Shown here: positions 44,079-57,370 of the stretch, piece after piece
Layout: every line of letters begins with the position of its first letter
Numbering within the stretch: the stretch's first letter is position 1
Source: Cystobasidiopsis lactophilus
Taxonomy: Eukaryota; Basidiomycota; Agaricostilbomycetes; Agaricostilbales; Chionosphaeraceae
Direction: 5' to 3'
DNA: 64,000 bases
Assembly (NCBI GenBank): GCA_001599975.1
Contig: BCIO01000002.1
Span: 1,364,001-1,428,000, forward strand
Position numbers and translations under genes: made by a program
The notes under the pieces: generated by a model
What the model saw: only the letters and a program-made list of their open reading frames with translations
Databases searched by the model: none
What the model was told of the DNA's origin: nothing

Positions 44079-46272
44079 CTAATGCGCCACATCCAAGCCT
44101 TTCACATGTTGCTTAGAGTTGGCCGACTTAGCACGGATTTCCGCTCCTCTGATGAAGAAGAAGAAGGGGACTGTGCTTGAAAGTCAGCGGTGTTCTGCTA
44201 GGGCTCGGTGGAGGGAAACAAACTGGGAACCAGGAGGCACGCCACCAAAGCGAGCAGTAAGCCCGCCCACTGGAATCCCATGTGATGGAACATCTGGTTG
44301 ATATAAAGGGGGACAGCTGCACCGCACATGCTGCGGAGGAAAGTCTTCGCGGCAATCTACCACCCAGACACCATCAGTGCTAAGTCTCGCTAACCAAAGT
44401 GAAGGCTTACAGCGGAGGCAGCATATGTCGGAAATGAGTCGATGATGTAGGAGTTGGCCGCAACATAGACCAAAATGAGGGAGAAGCCGAAAAGTGCCCC
44501 GCCGATGCAGGGCACGATCCAATGCACCCAGCTAAAACCGCCACTGAAGGCGAAGATGAACAGGCTGGCGGGTAGAACAAAGCAGCCGACCATCTGTTGT
44601 GACGAGGGCTTGTTAGAAAACTCACTCCGCTAGGTGCGCCACTCTGCTCACCATGGGATAAAGCCTTGCTTCGGGTGGAGCGAGGCCATCGGGCGAAGCA
44701 GCCGCAATTTTGGCGTATTGCCTTTCCTGCAAAGGCATCAGGCAGATGGCGACGACGATGCCCAATAGGATGGAGACGAAGGTGGTGCCCGTCAAGCCCA
44801 TTGAGAAGCCTCGAACTTCGGCGAAAGCAATCGGGAAGGCTACACAGGCAGCATCTCAACGATGGACTTGGAGAATGGGAAGGAAAGGTTGCCCACCGAA
44901 AAAGAATGCATAGAGCAAACTGTAAATGAAAGAGCTAGAAATGGAGGAATGAGCTCCATTATCACCAAGAACTAGCGTGCGGAATAGCTTGCAGATAGAA
45001 GCTCATGCATATTATACTGCTCGGGCTTCTTAGAGCTCTTCTTTGATACCCGTTTAGTATGGGAGACTCACATCGATTCCGTGAACATCAGTTGAAAAGG
45101 TCGAACCAAGGCGATGGACATGCGCTTGGAGAAGGCGACTGGGTGCAGCTCCATTTCGGTCACGATGGAGTTGTCCCCCCTTTCCTTGCGGAGCTTCTTT
45201 GCCTTGCGAGCCAGTAGGACGGGCGCCAGGCTCTCGCCCATGAAGAGCGTCATGACGAAGCAAACGCCAGTGAACGCAAAAAGTGTCCAGTAGATGTATC
45301 GCCAGCCAGCTTTCTGGCCAATCCAAGAGCCCATGATAGGGCCCAGCTGTACTAGAGCGCTCAGATATGCACCGACGAACGGAAGGCAAAGGTACGTACT
45401 GTTGGTCCCATGAAAATGGAGCTCGAGAAGAACAGCATTGGCACGCCTCTCTCGTGGACTGCCCAGACATCACTGAGAGAGAGGACGTTGAGTATGCCTC
45501 CCACCGCCGAGATATGGAAGAAGGAGGTGCTGACCTAACTGAGCCGCCGACATTGGCCATGGGCGCGCTACTGGCGATGCCAGCGATAAGACGGCTGACA
45601 GCGAGGGTGGCAGAGTTTTGAGCCAAGGCAGACGGCAAGGTGAACAAGAAGTAGAGGCCGAATGATACGACGTAAATGGGTTTGCGTCCCACCACCTCGG
45701 ACAGCGGCGAGAAGAAGAGGGCTGCCTTGATGTTCAGCTTGTATGATCGCCGGCAAGGTCTGAAGAAGTATTCGTGCTTACGACCGAGTCCAAAGCCACA
45801 GACAAAGAGGGCGACCGAAAGGTTGATGACTTCTTGGGAAGAACCGAGGTCGGTGACCGGGGAGATGAGGTCGCCAGTCACGATGCTGGAGCCGAGGGCA
45901 ACAGCAAGGCAGAGGAAAGAAGCGGTAATGGTCGAGAACCACTTCTTGAAGCGCGGCCATTGCCTGCACCAAGCGGGATGGCGGCCATCAGCTGGGCCGT
46001 CAATGCAAGAGAGGAGAGAGGGAGCAAACACACCTTGGATCCTCGGTCCCTTCGAATGTAACAAGTTGATACTTCTCGAACGCGGCCTCGGCGCCGTGCC
46101 CGACCGCGGTGGTGGAAGAAGCTCTGGTTCCCGCCAACGACTTCTCTTTATCGGCCGACCAGGGAGGCTGGGCGTCTGCTGGGTTCTCGACCTCGCGGAG
46201 ACGAAATCCTGCTTCTTCCACTGGAGTGAGGAGACCGCCTTGAAACTCGGCCTCGATTGGCTCGGAGGGCAT
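44079..46272 (-). CDS. MFS transporter, DHA1-type multidrug/polyamine exporter
   Basis: Twelve-helix major facilitator of the drug:H+ antiporter-1 class; substrate not predictable. ATG 46272 begins MPSEPIEAEFQGGLLTPVEE. Helices and motifs: WFSTITASFLCLAVALGSSI, VINLSVALFVCGFGLGPLFF, LSEVVGRKPIYVVSFGLYFL (motif A), ATLAVSRLIAGIASSAPMAN (motif B), GVPMLFFSSSIFMGPTLGPI (motif C) and AGWRYIYWTLFAFTGVCFVM; then VEFSKRM-type loop (HPVAFSKRMSIALVRPFQLM), GFSMGLTGTTFVSILLGIVV and PCIGGALFGFSLILVYVAAN. The C-terminal exon, joined by a 44-nt intron near 44,170-44,215, restores VPFFFFIRGAEIRAKSA, the usual DHA1 ending, with stop at 44,079. Without this intron the frame would end early after LVPSLFPSTEP. 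About eight introns. Confidence 0.87.
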
Positions 46273-47290
46273 TGTCGATGGAACTGGAAGTGGGTTTCTG
46301 ATCGGTAAAGCGATATGAGCTGGTTCGGCGGAGCAGAATAGACCTTCTAGTTGATCAAAACAGCAAAGAGCAGGGCTTGGTAGGAGCCTAGAGAACCAAG
46401 GGGCATTTTATATATCATCCAGAGCGTGCCGATGATTTGAAGCAGGCTCGACAAATCTCTTGACAGCTCCGGCATCGTCAGCTCCGGCACCAGCAGCAAC
46501 TCTAGCACAGGATAAAACATTTGCAGCGGTCAACGGGAGCATTGCCGGCCGATACGTGCACAACAGCTCTCCGAACTCATTCAAGGGAGGTGGCTAATTG
46601 CCTGCGAGCGAGAGGCAGTCCAGCGTCGGCGCCACTCATTCACCACAAGCATTTACAACTACGCCTGGCCAACAGTGATCGCAGCCTCATGGGTGAACCA
46701 AAAGGCCACCCGGAGGCGGTGGCGGCGGTGGCTGGGAGCTTAAAGTTTCCCTCTCGAGTCGGCTGCCCACCCGTGACAGTGGTGAACGCTATCATACTGG
46801 CGCGCAAAAGGCCAACTTGTGGGATCAAAACGTGACTTTTTTAGCGTGCAGGGGGCAAAGGCGCGAATCTTGTTTACCCTCATCTGTCGCGTCGGTCCTT
46901 CTTCGTGTTCCCCTTTCCTTTGCATCATGGCGTTGCTGCCTTCAAGAGCATCTGTCTTAGATTTCGAGACCAGCCTGGGTCATCGTGACTGAAGGCCTGG
47001 GGGTCTGTCTGAATGGAGGAAGGCTCGGTGGCGGCGAGCTACTCAGTCGAGCCTGACGCTGGCGCCTGATCAATTCATGGCGACAGACTGTTGGAATGCT
47101 AGGCACACGTCACCAAGGGGGGTTGGCGAGAACAAAAAGGCCAAGAACGCTTCTCTTCCCGTTTCCTCCATCACCTCTTCTCTTTCGCCTGGATCAAATT
47201 TTACTCTGTAAGAACTCAGCCGCTCCCCCCTTGCAGCTAGAATGTAGGCTGACAAAAGAAGCTGATTGATCAGGGGGGCTTTACCTTGGT
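46273..47290. other. Intergenic region upstream of MFS gene
   Basis: About 1 kb with the MFS promoter. A short near-repeat (two copies of agctccggc at about 46,465-46,485) was noticed. A minus-strand open frame reaches in from the right (47,070 onward, see next entry). No certain gene. Confidence 0.35.
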
Positions 47291-48109
47291 TCGACCTCAG
47301 CCTGTCCGGCTCGAACAGCAACTGCTCAAGGCCTTCAACCAAAGGCAGCCAGGTGTTCGAGTCTCCACTCACCGAGGTTTGTCCCCTAGCTTGTGGTTGA
47401 AGGTCACGCAGAGTGCTGACTGAGTAAGAGCAACAGTGCGAGACCTCGGCGAGTGGACCCTTCCCAAGGTCTCGGTTTCAAGAGCGAAGACCCAGCGATC
47501 CTTCCAACCGGCCTTCACATCGCGGCAGTGGCTACATCATCACGGCCACTTCCCATTGCGCTTTCTGTGGAGGTGAGTAGGGTTGCCGAAGCCACGAACC
47601 GACGAAGACTCAAGGCTGGGGCAGATGTGGAAGAGACTTGCTGGCCTCCAAGCTCACCGGCTCGAGTTAGTAAGAGAGTACAGGTGAGCGAGTTTGTCTG
47701 ATTGCACGGGCTGGGACTCAAAGCGCTGATGCCACGACAGACATGTCATGGACCCATGGCGAAAGGCGGCCTCTGCTTGGGCACTGTGGGCATGATGGCC
47801 ACTCGGAACGCTTTGGCCTTCACCGAGTGAGTGCTCATCACAAGCTTCGAGTGGCCAGGCCTTGACATGGGTGACCACAGCTTGGTCGCAGTCAATTTCT
47901 TCACCAGCGACATCCGCTCCCTCCTCCATCACCGCCTACAAGCAACTGAACAAATACATTTTGTGAGTGCAACCCTTTGCATGATTTCCAGAATGTTGCT
48001 GAGTGGGGTTGGCCGACAGCCGGCGCGTTGCTCGAGCGTGCCGGGCCCTTTGAGGCTGGGATGTTTCGTAGGTGGCTCCTTGCAGGCCTTCACTGTGAGC
48101 ATGATCTGA
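47070..48109. other. Possible spliced gene, strand unresolved
   Basis: No family recognised, but the DNA looks coding. Plus-strand reading: exons ending at gtgag donors near 47,572, 47,682, 47,826 and 47,961 join in phase to give AGADVEETCWPPSSPARVSK, GPMAKGGLCLGTVGMMATRN, LVAVNFFTSDIRSLLHHRLQ and ARCSSVPGPLRLGCFVGGSL with a stop at 48,109; no convincing ATG was found. Minus-strand reading: GT-AG introns at about 47,320-47,371 and 47,238-47,282 join QARGQTS to LLFEPDRLRSNQ and then to ARGERLSSYRVKFDPGEREE, ending CLAFQQSVAMN at 47,070. Both have normal codon usage for this window and they cannot both be right over the shared part. Confidence 0.3.
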
Positions 48110-48386
48110 TGAGACGCTTGTGATCTTCTCCCACTCTCCTTTTCTGACTCTTCTCAATACCCTCGCGAACCATAATTTTTTCCCACGCCTATGAAATCGA
48201 AGCCCTCGAGTCAGTCTCTGATCTCGCTCGACACAGGCCGTGGTCACAATGGCCAGTAAGATCTCTCAAAAAGAGCGGGATTAAAATTGAACAACGAAAG
48301 CCTGGTAGCCAACAAGGGATAAACACATCTTATTGAACAAAGCCACAATTTTTCGGATTCAGAGCAAACTCTTTGGACAGGCGGGT

Positions 48387-49685
48387 TCACCCGGAAGGGT
48401 TGGCGATGTGAAGCCGCCGGGGCTCCTCGCCAGCTCGGGAGACGAGGCTGCCAGTCCTGTTGAAGTCGGCGCCGCCTTGGTGGTCCTCATATTCCTCCTC
48501 ATTCTCCTCTTGCAGCGCCTCCTGGTGCTGCGGGTTCTGGTGGTAATAATCCCCAGGGTTGTCGTTTTGGAAGTAGGCGGCGTTGTCGTCCTGCTGGGCG
48601 GCGTGCATGGCTTGCGGGTCGTAGTAGGACTGGCGCGCATTGTTGCCTGCGGGGTAAGAGGAGAGGGCAGCGCCGGCGGCTGCTGCTGTGCCAAGGCCGG
48701 CTGCGCCGTAGCCGTTGGGGTACATCGAGTGGTTGGAGGACCCAGGGTATCCAGAGGAACTGGCGACGCCGGCGCTGGTAATCGACCGCATGGAGTCCAT
48801 TCGACCCAGCCCATGCGACCCATCGTTCCGCCGAACGGCCGCTGGGAAGAGCGCGCCCGAGTCCTCTTGCATTTCCGGCCCTGTGTGGAAGGGTCAGATG
48901 CGAGTGAGGAAGGAGCGGAAAATGAAACACGCACATTTGAGTTCCTCTTGCCCAGGCACATAGTCGGACCGACGCCGCTTGACACACCTCCAAATGAAGA
49001 ACGCAGCGATGATCAATCCCACCAAGCCAGCCGCACCACAGACACCGCCAATCTGCGACGAAAGAATTGGATCCATGAGCCAAGGCCAATCAAAACAGGG
49101 GTTTCATGGAAAGCACGCACGATGCCGGCTTTGGCGCCCGAGGATAAACCGCTGGATCCGCCGCCCGCTGGGACCGGGCCAGCTGAAATGCTAGTCGAGG
49201 TGGATGTCAGAACAGAGGGCGAGCCATTGACGGTGGTGGTGACCTCGATGATGCTAATGGAGGTCGAAGTGCTTTGAGACGTTGTTGTCGTCGTGGTTGA
49301 CGAGGACGAAGAGGACGGGGTGCTGGAAGAAGAGGGTGACGAGGAGGTCGGCGTGCGAGAGGATGTTGGAGGAGTGCTGCTGGTAGGCGTGGTTGAGCTG
49401 GTCCTGCACAGTGCGCCGCCTCATTAGCCTTTTTGAACTTCGCATGGAAACCGGCGCTCGCGGACACTCACGGCGAAGAGGACGTAGGGCTGGATGAAGT
49501 GGGAGAAGAGGACGTGCTGTCGTCGCCGCCTCCGCCTCCTCCGCCATTGTCATCACTTGAGCTCGAGCTGCTTGTTTGAAACTTCAGAATGCGTCCCGCC
49601 TTTGCCGCCATCGGTCTGGACTGGCCACTCACAGAGGGCCTTGACGCTTTACGCGGTGTACGAACGCAGTGGGACCGGCGGCCAT
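48387..49685 (-). CDS. Ser/Thr-rich single-pass membrane protein (Mid2/Skg6-like layout)
   Basis: Family not certain. ATG 49685 begins MAAGPTAFVHRVKRQGPL; an intron leads to a Gly/Ser/Thr-rich stretch (DDSTSSSPTSSSPTSSSP, STPSSSSSSTTTTTTSQSTS and ISIIEVTTTVNGSPSVLTST) that would be heavily O-glycosylated if outside the cell. One transmembrane helix follows: GVCGAAGLVGLIIAAFFIW with basic stop RCVKRRRSDY. The cytoplasmic tail includes MDSMRSITSAGVASSSGYPG and GNNARQSYYDPQAMHAAQQD and ends RLHIANPSG at 48,387. No signal peptide is visible at this ATG, so it would insert as a type III protein or the start is wrong. The layout is that of Mid2- or Skg6-type wall-stress sensors. Four introns. Confidence 0.65.
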
Positions 49686-50104
49686 GGTGGTTGGAGGAAG
49701 CCTTTGTTTTTTTTGGAGGTGAGCTAGCCGGCGTCGAGTCGGACTCGAGGAATGTGGTCTTTGATCGGCCTATTTCTCTCTTTCCCGCTTCGGGCTACGC
49801 CAGGAATGCTTCGTGGTGATGGACGAAGCAGAGCAGGAGAGAGGACGACGCCGCAGAATTTTCGAGGGTCACCGCCACACTCGGCGTGAATCTCGGGGTA
49901 CTGATCTCATAGGCTTGCCGCCTGGGATCTCACGCGCTCACGCCTGATTGTCTGCTCGTATGCATGCTGAACTCCCAAGTATTACAATCGCGCACTACTC
50001 GCCAGGAGAAGCCGACGACCACTGTGCCTCGTGCCGCGCTGCGATGCCATCGGAGCACGCCGCTCTCAATTCTGTAATCTTGCCCAGCATCATCCATCCA
50101 CGCC
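49686..50104. promoter_or_regulatory. Divergent intergenic region, Ser-rich membrane protein / amidase
   Basis: A 419-bp space between two outward-facing starts; carries both promoters. No specific motif recognised. Confidence 0.4.
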
Positions 50105-51262
50105 ATGAAGCCTTTCAAGTTTGCTGCCATCCAATTTGGGTGCCCCACTGCTTCCAAGGAGGCCAACTTCGAGCGAGCGTGCGATAAGATTCGTGAAGCT
50201 GCCAAAGCTGGCGCTCAAGTCGTCTTGCTGCCGGGTGAGTCCTCCATTCGCCACCTTACCGGAACCACCTAAGATGCGCCAACAGAGTATGCTTGCTTGA
50301 GGATCTTTGCAAAGGAACCAGCCGAGGCAGATGCCGAGGACTTTGGATGCTCCCCCTCGACGGATTTCAGCACTTTTGACGTCCTCAAGAGCCCATCGCC
50401 TTTACTGCGCAAGCTGGCGCAAGTAGCACATGAAGAGCGTTCGTCTTTGCTAGTTCAGTGCAACCGCTCGCCTCTCTGATGGGAGTGTGCGACATTTCAG
50501 AGATCTGGCTCTTTGGCGGCAGCTATCCCGAGAGATCTGGAGGCAAGATCTACAATACTATGCCTGTTTTCAACCCGCAAGGTGCGCCTTATCGTGCAGA
50601 GGTGGACCTGGCGGTGCTGATTTGGTTGAGGATAACGCAGGTCGGCTAGTCGCGTGCTATCGAAAGACTCACCTCTGCGACCTCCCATTCATGGACAATG
50701 TCCGAGAGTCCGACTTCATCACACAAGGCGATGACATTGTCGTCGTTGACACTGGTAGGTGTTCTCTTCACTTTCCTCGGCCGGAGGCACCGCGTTGAAA
50801 TGGCATTGTTAGAATTCGGCAAGATTGGCCTGGCCATCTGCTACGACATCCGCTTCGCACCTCTAGCCACCACGCTGGCCAATATGGGCGCGCACCTCAT
50901 TATTTATCCCGCCTTCTTCCCAACTCGAACTGGCAAGCTGCATTGGTCGGTCCTGCAGCGAGCTCGCGCCCTCGACAACAACGTCTACGTCGCTACTTGC
51001 GGACGAGCAGCTGATAATACCATTCCATGGGACCCTGTGCGTCTCTTCAAAGTCAGCCTTCGTCGTATTTGAAACTAAGCGCCATGTCCCGCAGTACGGA
51101 TGCTCAGCTGTCACTGACCCGTCTGGCCAGACCATTGCTGAACTAGGCGGGCCTGAGGCCATCATGTATGCCGATATCGATCCGGCGCAAGTGGCAAAGA
51201 CCAGAAAGGCGTTGGCCGTCGAGGCCAACCTGCGCTTTGACTTGTACGCAAAATACGGTTGA
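50105..51262 (+). CDS. Nit2-like amidase of the nitrilase superfamily
   Basis: C-N hydrolase, closest in pattern to Nit2/omega-amidase, which hydrolyses alpha-ketoglutaramate-type amides; other amidases of the superfamily remain possible. ATG 50105 begins MKPFKFAAIQFGCPTASKEA. The catalytic triad is intact: Glu in VVLLPEYACLRIF (across an intron), Lys in RLVACYRKTHLCDLPF and Cys in IGLAICYDIRFAPLATTLAN. Other family parts are WLFGGSYPERSGGKIYNTMP, FNPQG joined to RLVACY over an intron at about 50,581-50,640, LHWSVLQRARALDNNVYVAT and SAVTDPSGQTIAELGG. It ends NLRFDLYAKYG at 51,262. Six or so introns, several under 60 nt. Confidence 0.9.
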
Positions 51263-51623
51263 AGCGCTCTGTCATCTGGTGCAATGTGCAATCTTGTAAC
51301 GACGAGAAATGTGTGATGCCAAGTAGGGCTTTGTGGAGGTCTCACGTCTCGATGTACCCGCCGCCACTCAAACGACCACTTTCGGCCCAACGGAGGCAAC
51401 ATAATTGAGTGGCATGGGATGTCAATGATGATGAAAGGCTTTTTAAGAGAGTGCAAAGGAGAAGAAAGCAAAAGAGGAAAGAAAAAGAGGGTGCAAGCTT
51501 CTAGGACCACCCCGTATATATAAATCTCTCTCCCGATTTGATTGTGTACTTCTGGATTTTGGATGCTTGCCCTACTTTTGATTTGATCGGCCACTTGATC
51601 GTGGCGAGAGACCGGGGCAGAGT
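51263..51623. other. Convergent intergenic region, amidase / ATP1
   Basis: A 361-bp 3'-to-3' spacer. It includes an A-rich strip (51,450-51,495) and tatatataaat at 51,513, which could act in 3'-end formation. No gene recognised. Confidence 0.4.
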
Positions 51624-54425
<2,802 letters not shown>

Positions 54426-54750
54426 GTCACCGATGTGGACTCAGAGGGCTCGAAAGGGCTCGGGGACGAGCTCGCCCTTGCTGGCAGAGCCCTCGGCGCT
54501 TGTGGGTGCTCGGAAAGGAACGGCACTGAGCAAGAAGGCGTCTAGGGTCCGATTGTACAATTGCATGTCACTGAGATAGGCCTCATCAAGGAGCCAGGGT
54601 CGCTCGCGAATATGGGGACACGGGGAAAGCCGAAAGTGCTAAAGATACGGGAACGTGCTGGTCATCCTGCCGTCCATTGGCCAAAGTCAGCGCGGTTCTC
54701 AATCGATCCAATACGCAGGCCAGAGCTCACAACTAAATGCGAGGTGAAAT
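54426..54750. promoter_or_regulatory. ATP1 upstream region
   Basis: A 325-bp spacer between two minus-strand genes; should contain the ATP1 promoter and the REG1-like 3' flank. No motif could be assigned. Confidence 0.4.
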
Positions 54751-57037
54751 TTAAGCAGAGACAGCCTTGGGCTCTGGTGCGACAAGGATAGCGGACGACG
54801 ACGGCGTCGAAACATCGGTCGACGAAGAGTTGGCGCTGCTCGGCGGCGAAAGCCCATCATCGGCCAGGTTGGACTTCCTGTAGGAACCACTGTTGGCGCC
54901 CGAGCGGGGGCTGTTGGCGCCGAAGTAGGAGCGGCTCGCCCCGTCGTCATACGGGCTCAGGCTGCCCGACGAGGAGACAGACTGCCCGCGACTTTGTGAG
55001 CGAGCCTCAATCGACGACCCAGAGGCCGTCCGGACGATGCTCCGGCCGCGCTGAGGCTCCTCTGTTGCGGCGGCCTGGACGGCGGCGACGGGCCCGGCTG
55101 GCGCCGGCGGTGTGGCCGAGTGGGCCAAGGTCGGAGAAGTCTCGACGGAGGAGACCGGCGAGCCCTTCAAGATGGACCGACCAGCCGTCTTGGTGGGGTT
55201 GGCCGCCACCTTGGTCGGCGACGTCTTGGTCGCCGGGTAAGTGAAGGATTCTGATGTGCTTGGAGGAGACGAGTGGCCGTCTGAGCTGCTGCCAGACGAG
55301 TGGTAAAGGGAAGGCGAGCTGTTAAGTGGTTCCGAAGTCACAAGAGCGTGGTAGGTGGCCACTGGCGGATCTTGGGGCGAGCTGCCCAAAGAGGACGAAT
55401 CCTCCGCGTCGTTTGGCGCATGAAGGGTCGTGTCCCCTTCATCTTCTGAATCTGAAGTAGGCGGCAGCATGGCTGCCTTGGAATTTGGCGAGAAAACGAC
55501 CATGGGGCTAGGCGAGGGCAACGACTCCGAGTTCTTGAGAATGGTTGGAGCCAGCTTGGCTATTGTAAATGGCTGCTCGTAGGACGATGCTACCGACGAG
55601 GTCGACGGGGCGTAGTTGGAGTGAGACGACGACGGCCGGCTGCTGCGAAAGGTCAACAGGTGGCTGTCGTCCTCCGACTCGTTCGAGTCCTCGTCCTCCT
55701 CTTCGTCGTCTTCATCCTCCGAGTCACTTTCCTCTTCCTCTTCGCTGCCCGTGTAGTACGGATACGAGCCATGGTTTTTGGCCCGGCGAAGCTTGGTCCC
55801 AAACTTCAACCGCTTGGGCTGGGTCTGCTTCGCAGTCGAATAGCGTTCCCGGTCCTCATCTGAGTCTACAGCGATGCACTGCTCAACTCGGTGATTGAAA
55901 GCAATGTGACGGCCTGGCCTGGAGCCGGGCCGACTGTCGCTGCCTGTGCTGGTGACCGATTCGGGGGCCCCGCTGTCAGAAAGTTCTTCCGGCGTCTTGA
56001 CCAGCGGCGACTGGTGGTGAACAACAAGATTGGTGCTGGAAGCTGTCGGCGTCCGTTGTGGCGTGGGCCCATCGGCAGGAGAATCCAGGTCGGAAGAGTA
56101 GGACCCGTGACTTCGGTTTCTGAAGTGCGGGACGGTCAGAATATCCGAGAGCGAGCGATATTTGAGGATGGGCTTCTTCGGCGCTGGGCCTGAGGCCGCA
56201 GGGGCGCTGGCGGAGGATGTTGGCTTGTCCCCCGCCTGCTTGGCTCGCAGGGCGGATGTTCGGCTTTGCGCCAAACTGCCCGACTCCAGATTCAGGCGGT
56301 CTGCCATCGTGCTCGACTTTATAACGGGCTCGCTGCTGAATTCGCCACTTGACGTGTGAAGGGGGCCATATAGCCAAGTCACGTCGCTGTCCTTGAGCCT
56401 GTTGCCACCGCACCATGTCCCCCGTTAGCGGCCATACAACCGGTCGAAATTTCTGCACAACAAAACGCACCAATTGAGCGTTTCCGGGCTGATTGTCTTG
56501 AGGTTCTTTCGCTTCTTATTCCACGTCCGCCAGCTATCATGATAGCCGGTTGATCAGAACACTGCGTCGGAAAGAAAAAGGGCGGCGGCTCGAGCTCGTT
56601 GCGTACCTGGCATTTTCCAACCGTAGGCCATTCGCCAGCTGGTGCCTGTGCTTGACGGTAGCTCTCCAAGATCTCCACACCTATGCCATACGTTAGAACA
56701 GAGTGGCGCAGGGTGGAAGACGGCTAGGGACGAACATCTGCCTCTTCCCAATCACTGCGAGGCCGGATCAGTCGATCCCTTCCGCCGACTGGAGCCGGAT
56801 CAAAATGGCTCACTGCGACAGATAGTCCACTTGGACCTCTGGCAAGTTGGTGTCCACATTCTGGTCATCCGGCGTAGATCCAATCGGCGGCGAGACCAGG
56901 TGGGTCATGTTGGTGTTCCAAGGGAACGACGGCACGATCGTCGAGTCCGGCTTCGATACAAAGCGCTCTTCGACCACATCCTGCGGCAGAGCTGTTGGCG
57001 GCCTCTGCTGAGTGCGCGGGGTGCCGGCCAGATCCAT
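54751..57037 (-). CDS. REG1-like regulatory subunit of protein phosphatase 1
   Basis: Fungal Reg1-type protein that targets PP1 (Glc7) to Snf1 signalling in glucose repression. The ATG at 57037 gives MDLAGTPRTQQRPPTALPQD. The conserved N-terminal domain is spread over small exons: LPEVQVDYLS in exon 1 (56814-57037), a 19-nt exon 2 (56736-56754), VWRSWRATVKHRHQLANGLR in exon 3 (56607-56680), then SWRTWNKKRKNLKTISPETL and, after another intron, LKDSDVTWLYGPLHT. Later motifs are PILKYRSLSDILTVP, the PP1-docking-like RHIAFNHRVEQCIAVD (RHIxF type) and TIAKLAPTILK. An acidic strip (EEEEESDSEDEDDEEEDEDS) and Ser-rich tail follow, ending ILVAPEPKAVSA. Exon phases agree at every junction. Head to head with RAD54. 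Confidence 0.87.
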
Positions 57038-57370
57038 CGTTCAAGATTCGGTCGGAAGCCCAGGAGCAGGTTCAAGGGCTCGCAGGCAATCCCCGGCAGC
57101 GGTCTGATTTGGCTGGTTTGGCGTCTTGCCACCTCTGATTTGGCTGGGCAGGTCCAGTATCTTGCCACCGTGGTAGATGAAAGGCAAGACCACGGAGGCA
57201 GGCATCGGCAGACCCGTGAAAGAAAAACCTGTCACAAAATCGGACAGAAGTCAACAAGTCATCTGTTGGTCAACAACAGCCTGCTAGTGGCCTCGAATCG
57301 AGGAAGAGTGGAGAGGAGCCCACTTGGAAGCCGGCAACAGAGGAAGGTCCCGGAATCCCCTGGGAACAAC
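57038..57370. promoter_or_regulatory. Divergent intergenic region, REG1-like / RAD54
   Basis: A 333-bp space between outward-facing ATGs. The plus-strand frame stays open through it, so a longer RAD54 N-terminus cannot be ruled out, but no upstream ATG was favoured. Confidence 0.45.

Noticed and set aside
56642-57370. Plus-strand open frame running from the REG1-like gene into RAD54
   Set aside because: It crosses the conserved minus-strand REG1 exons, has no family motif before 57,371, and the RAD54 pattern begins only after that point.
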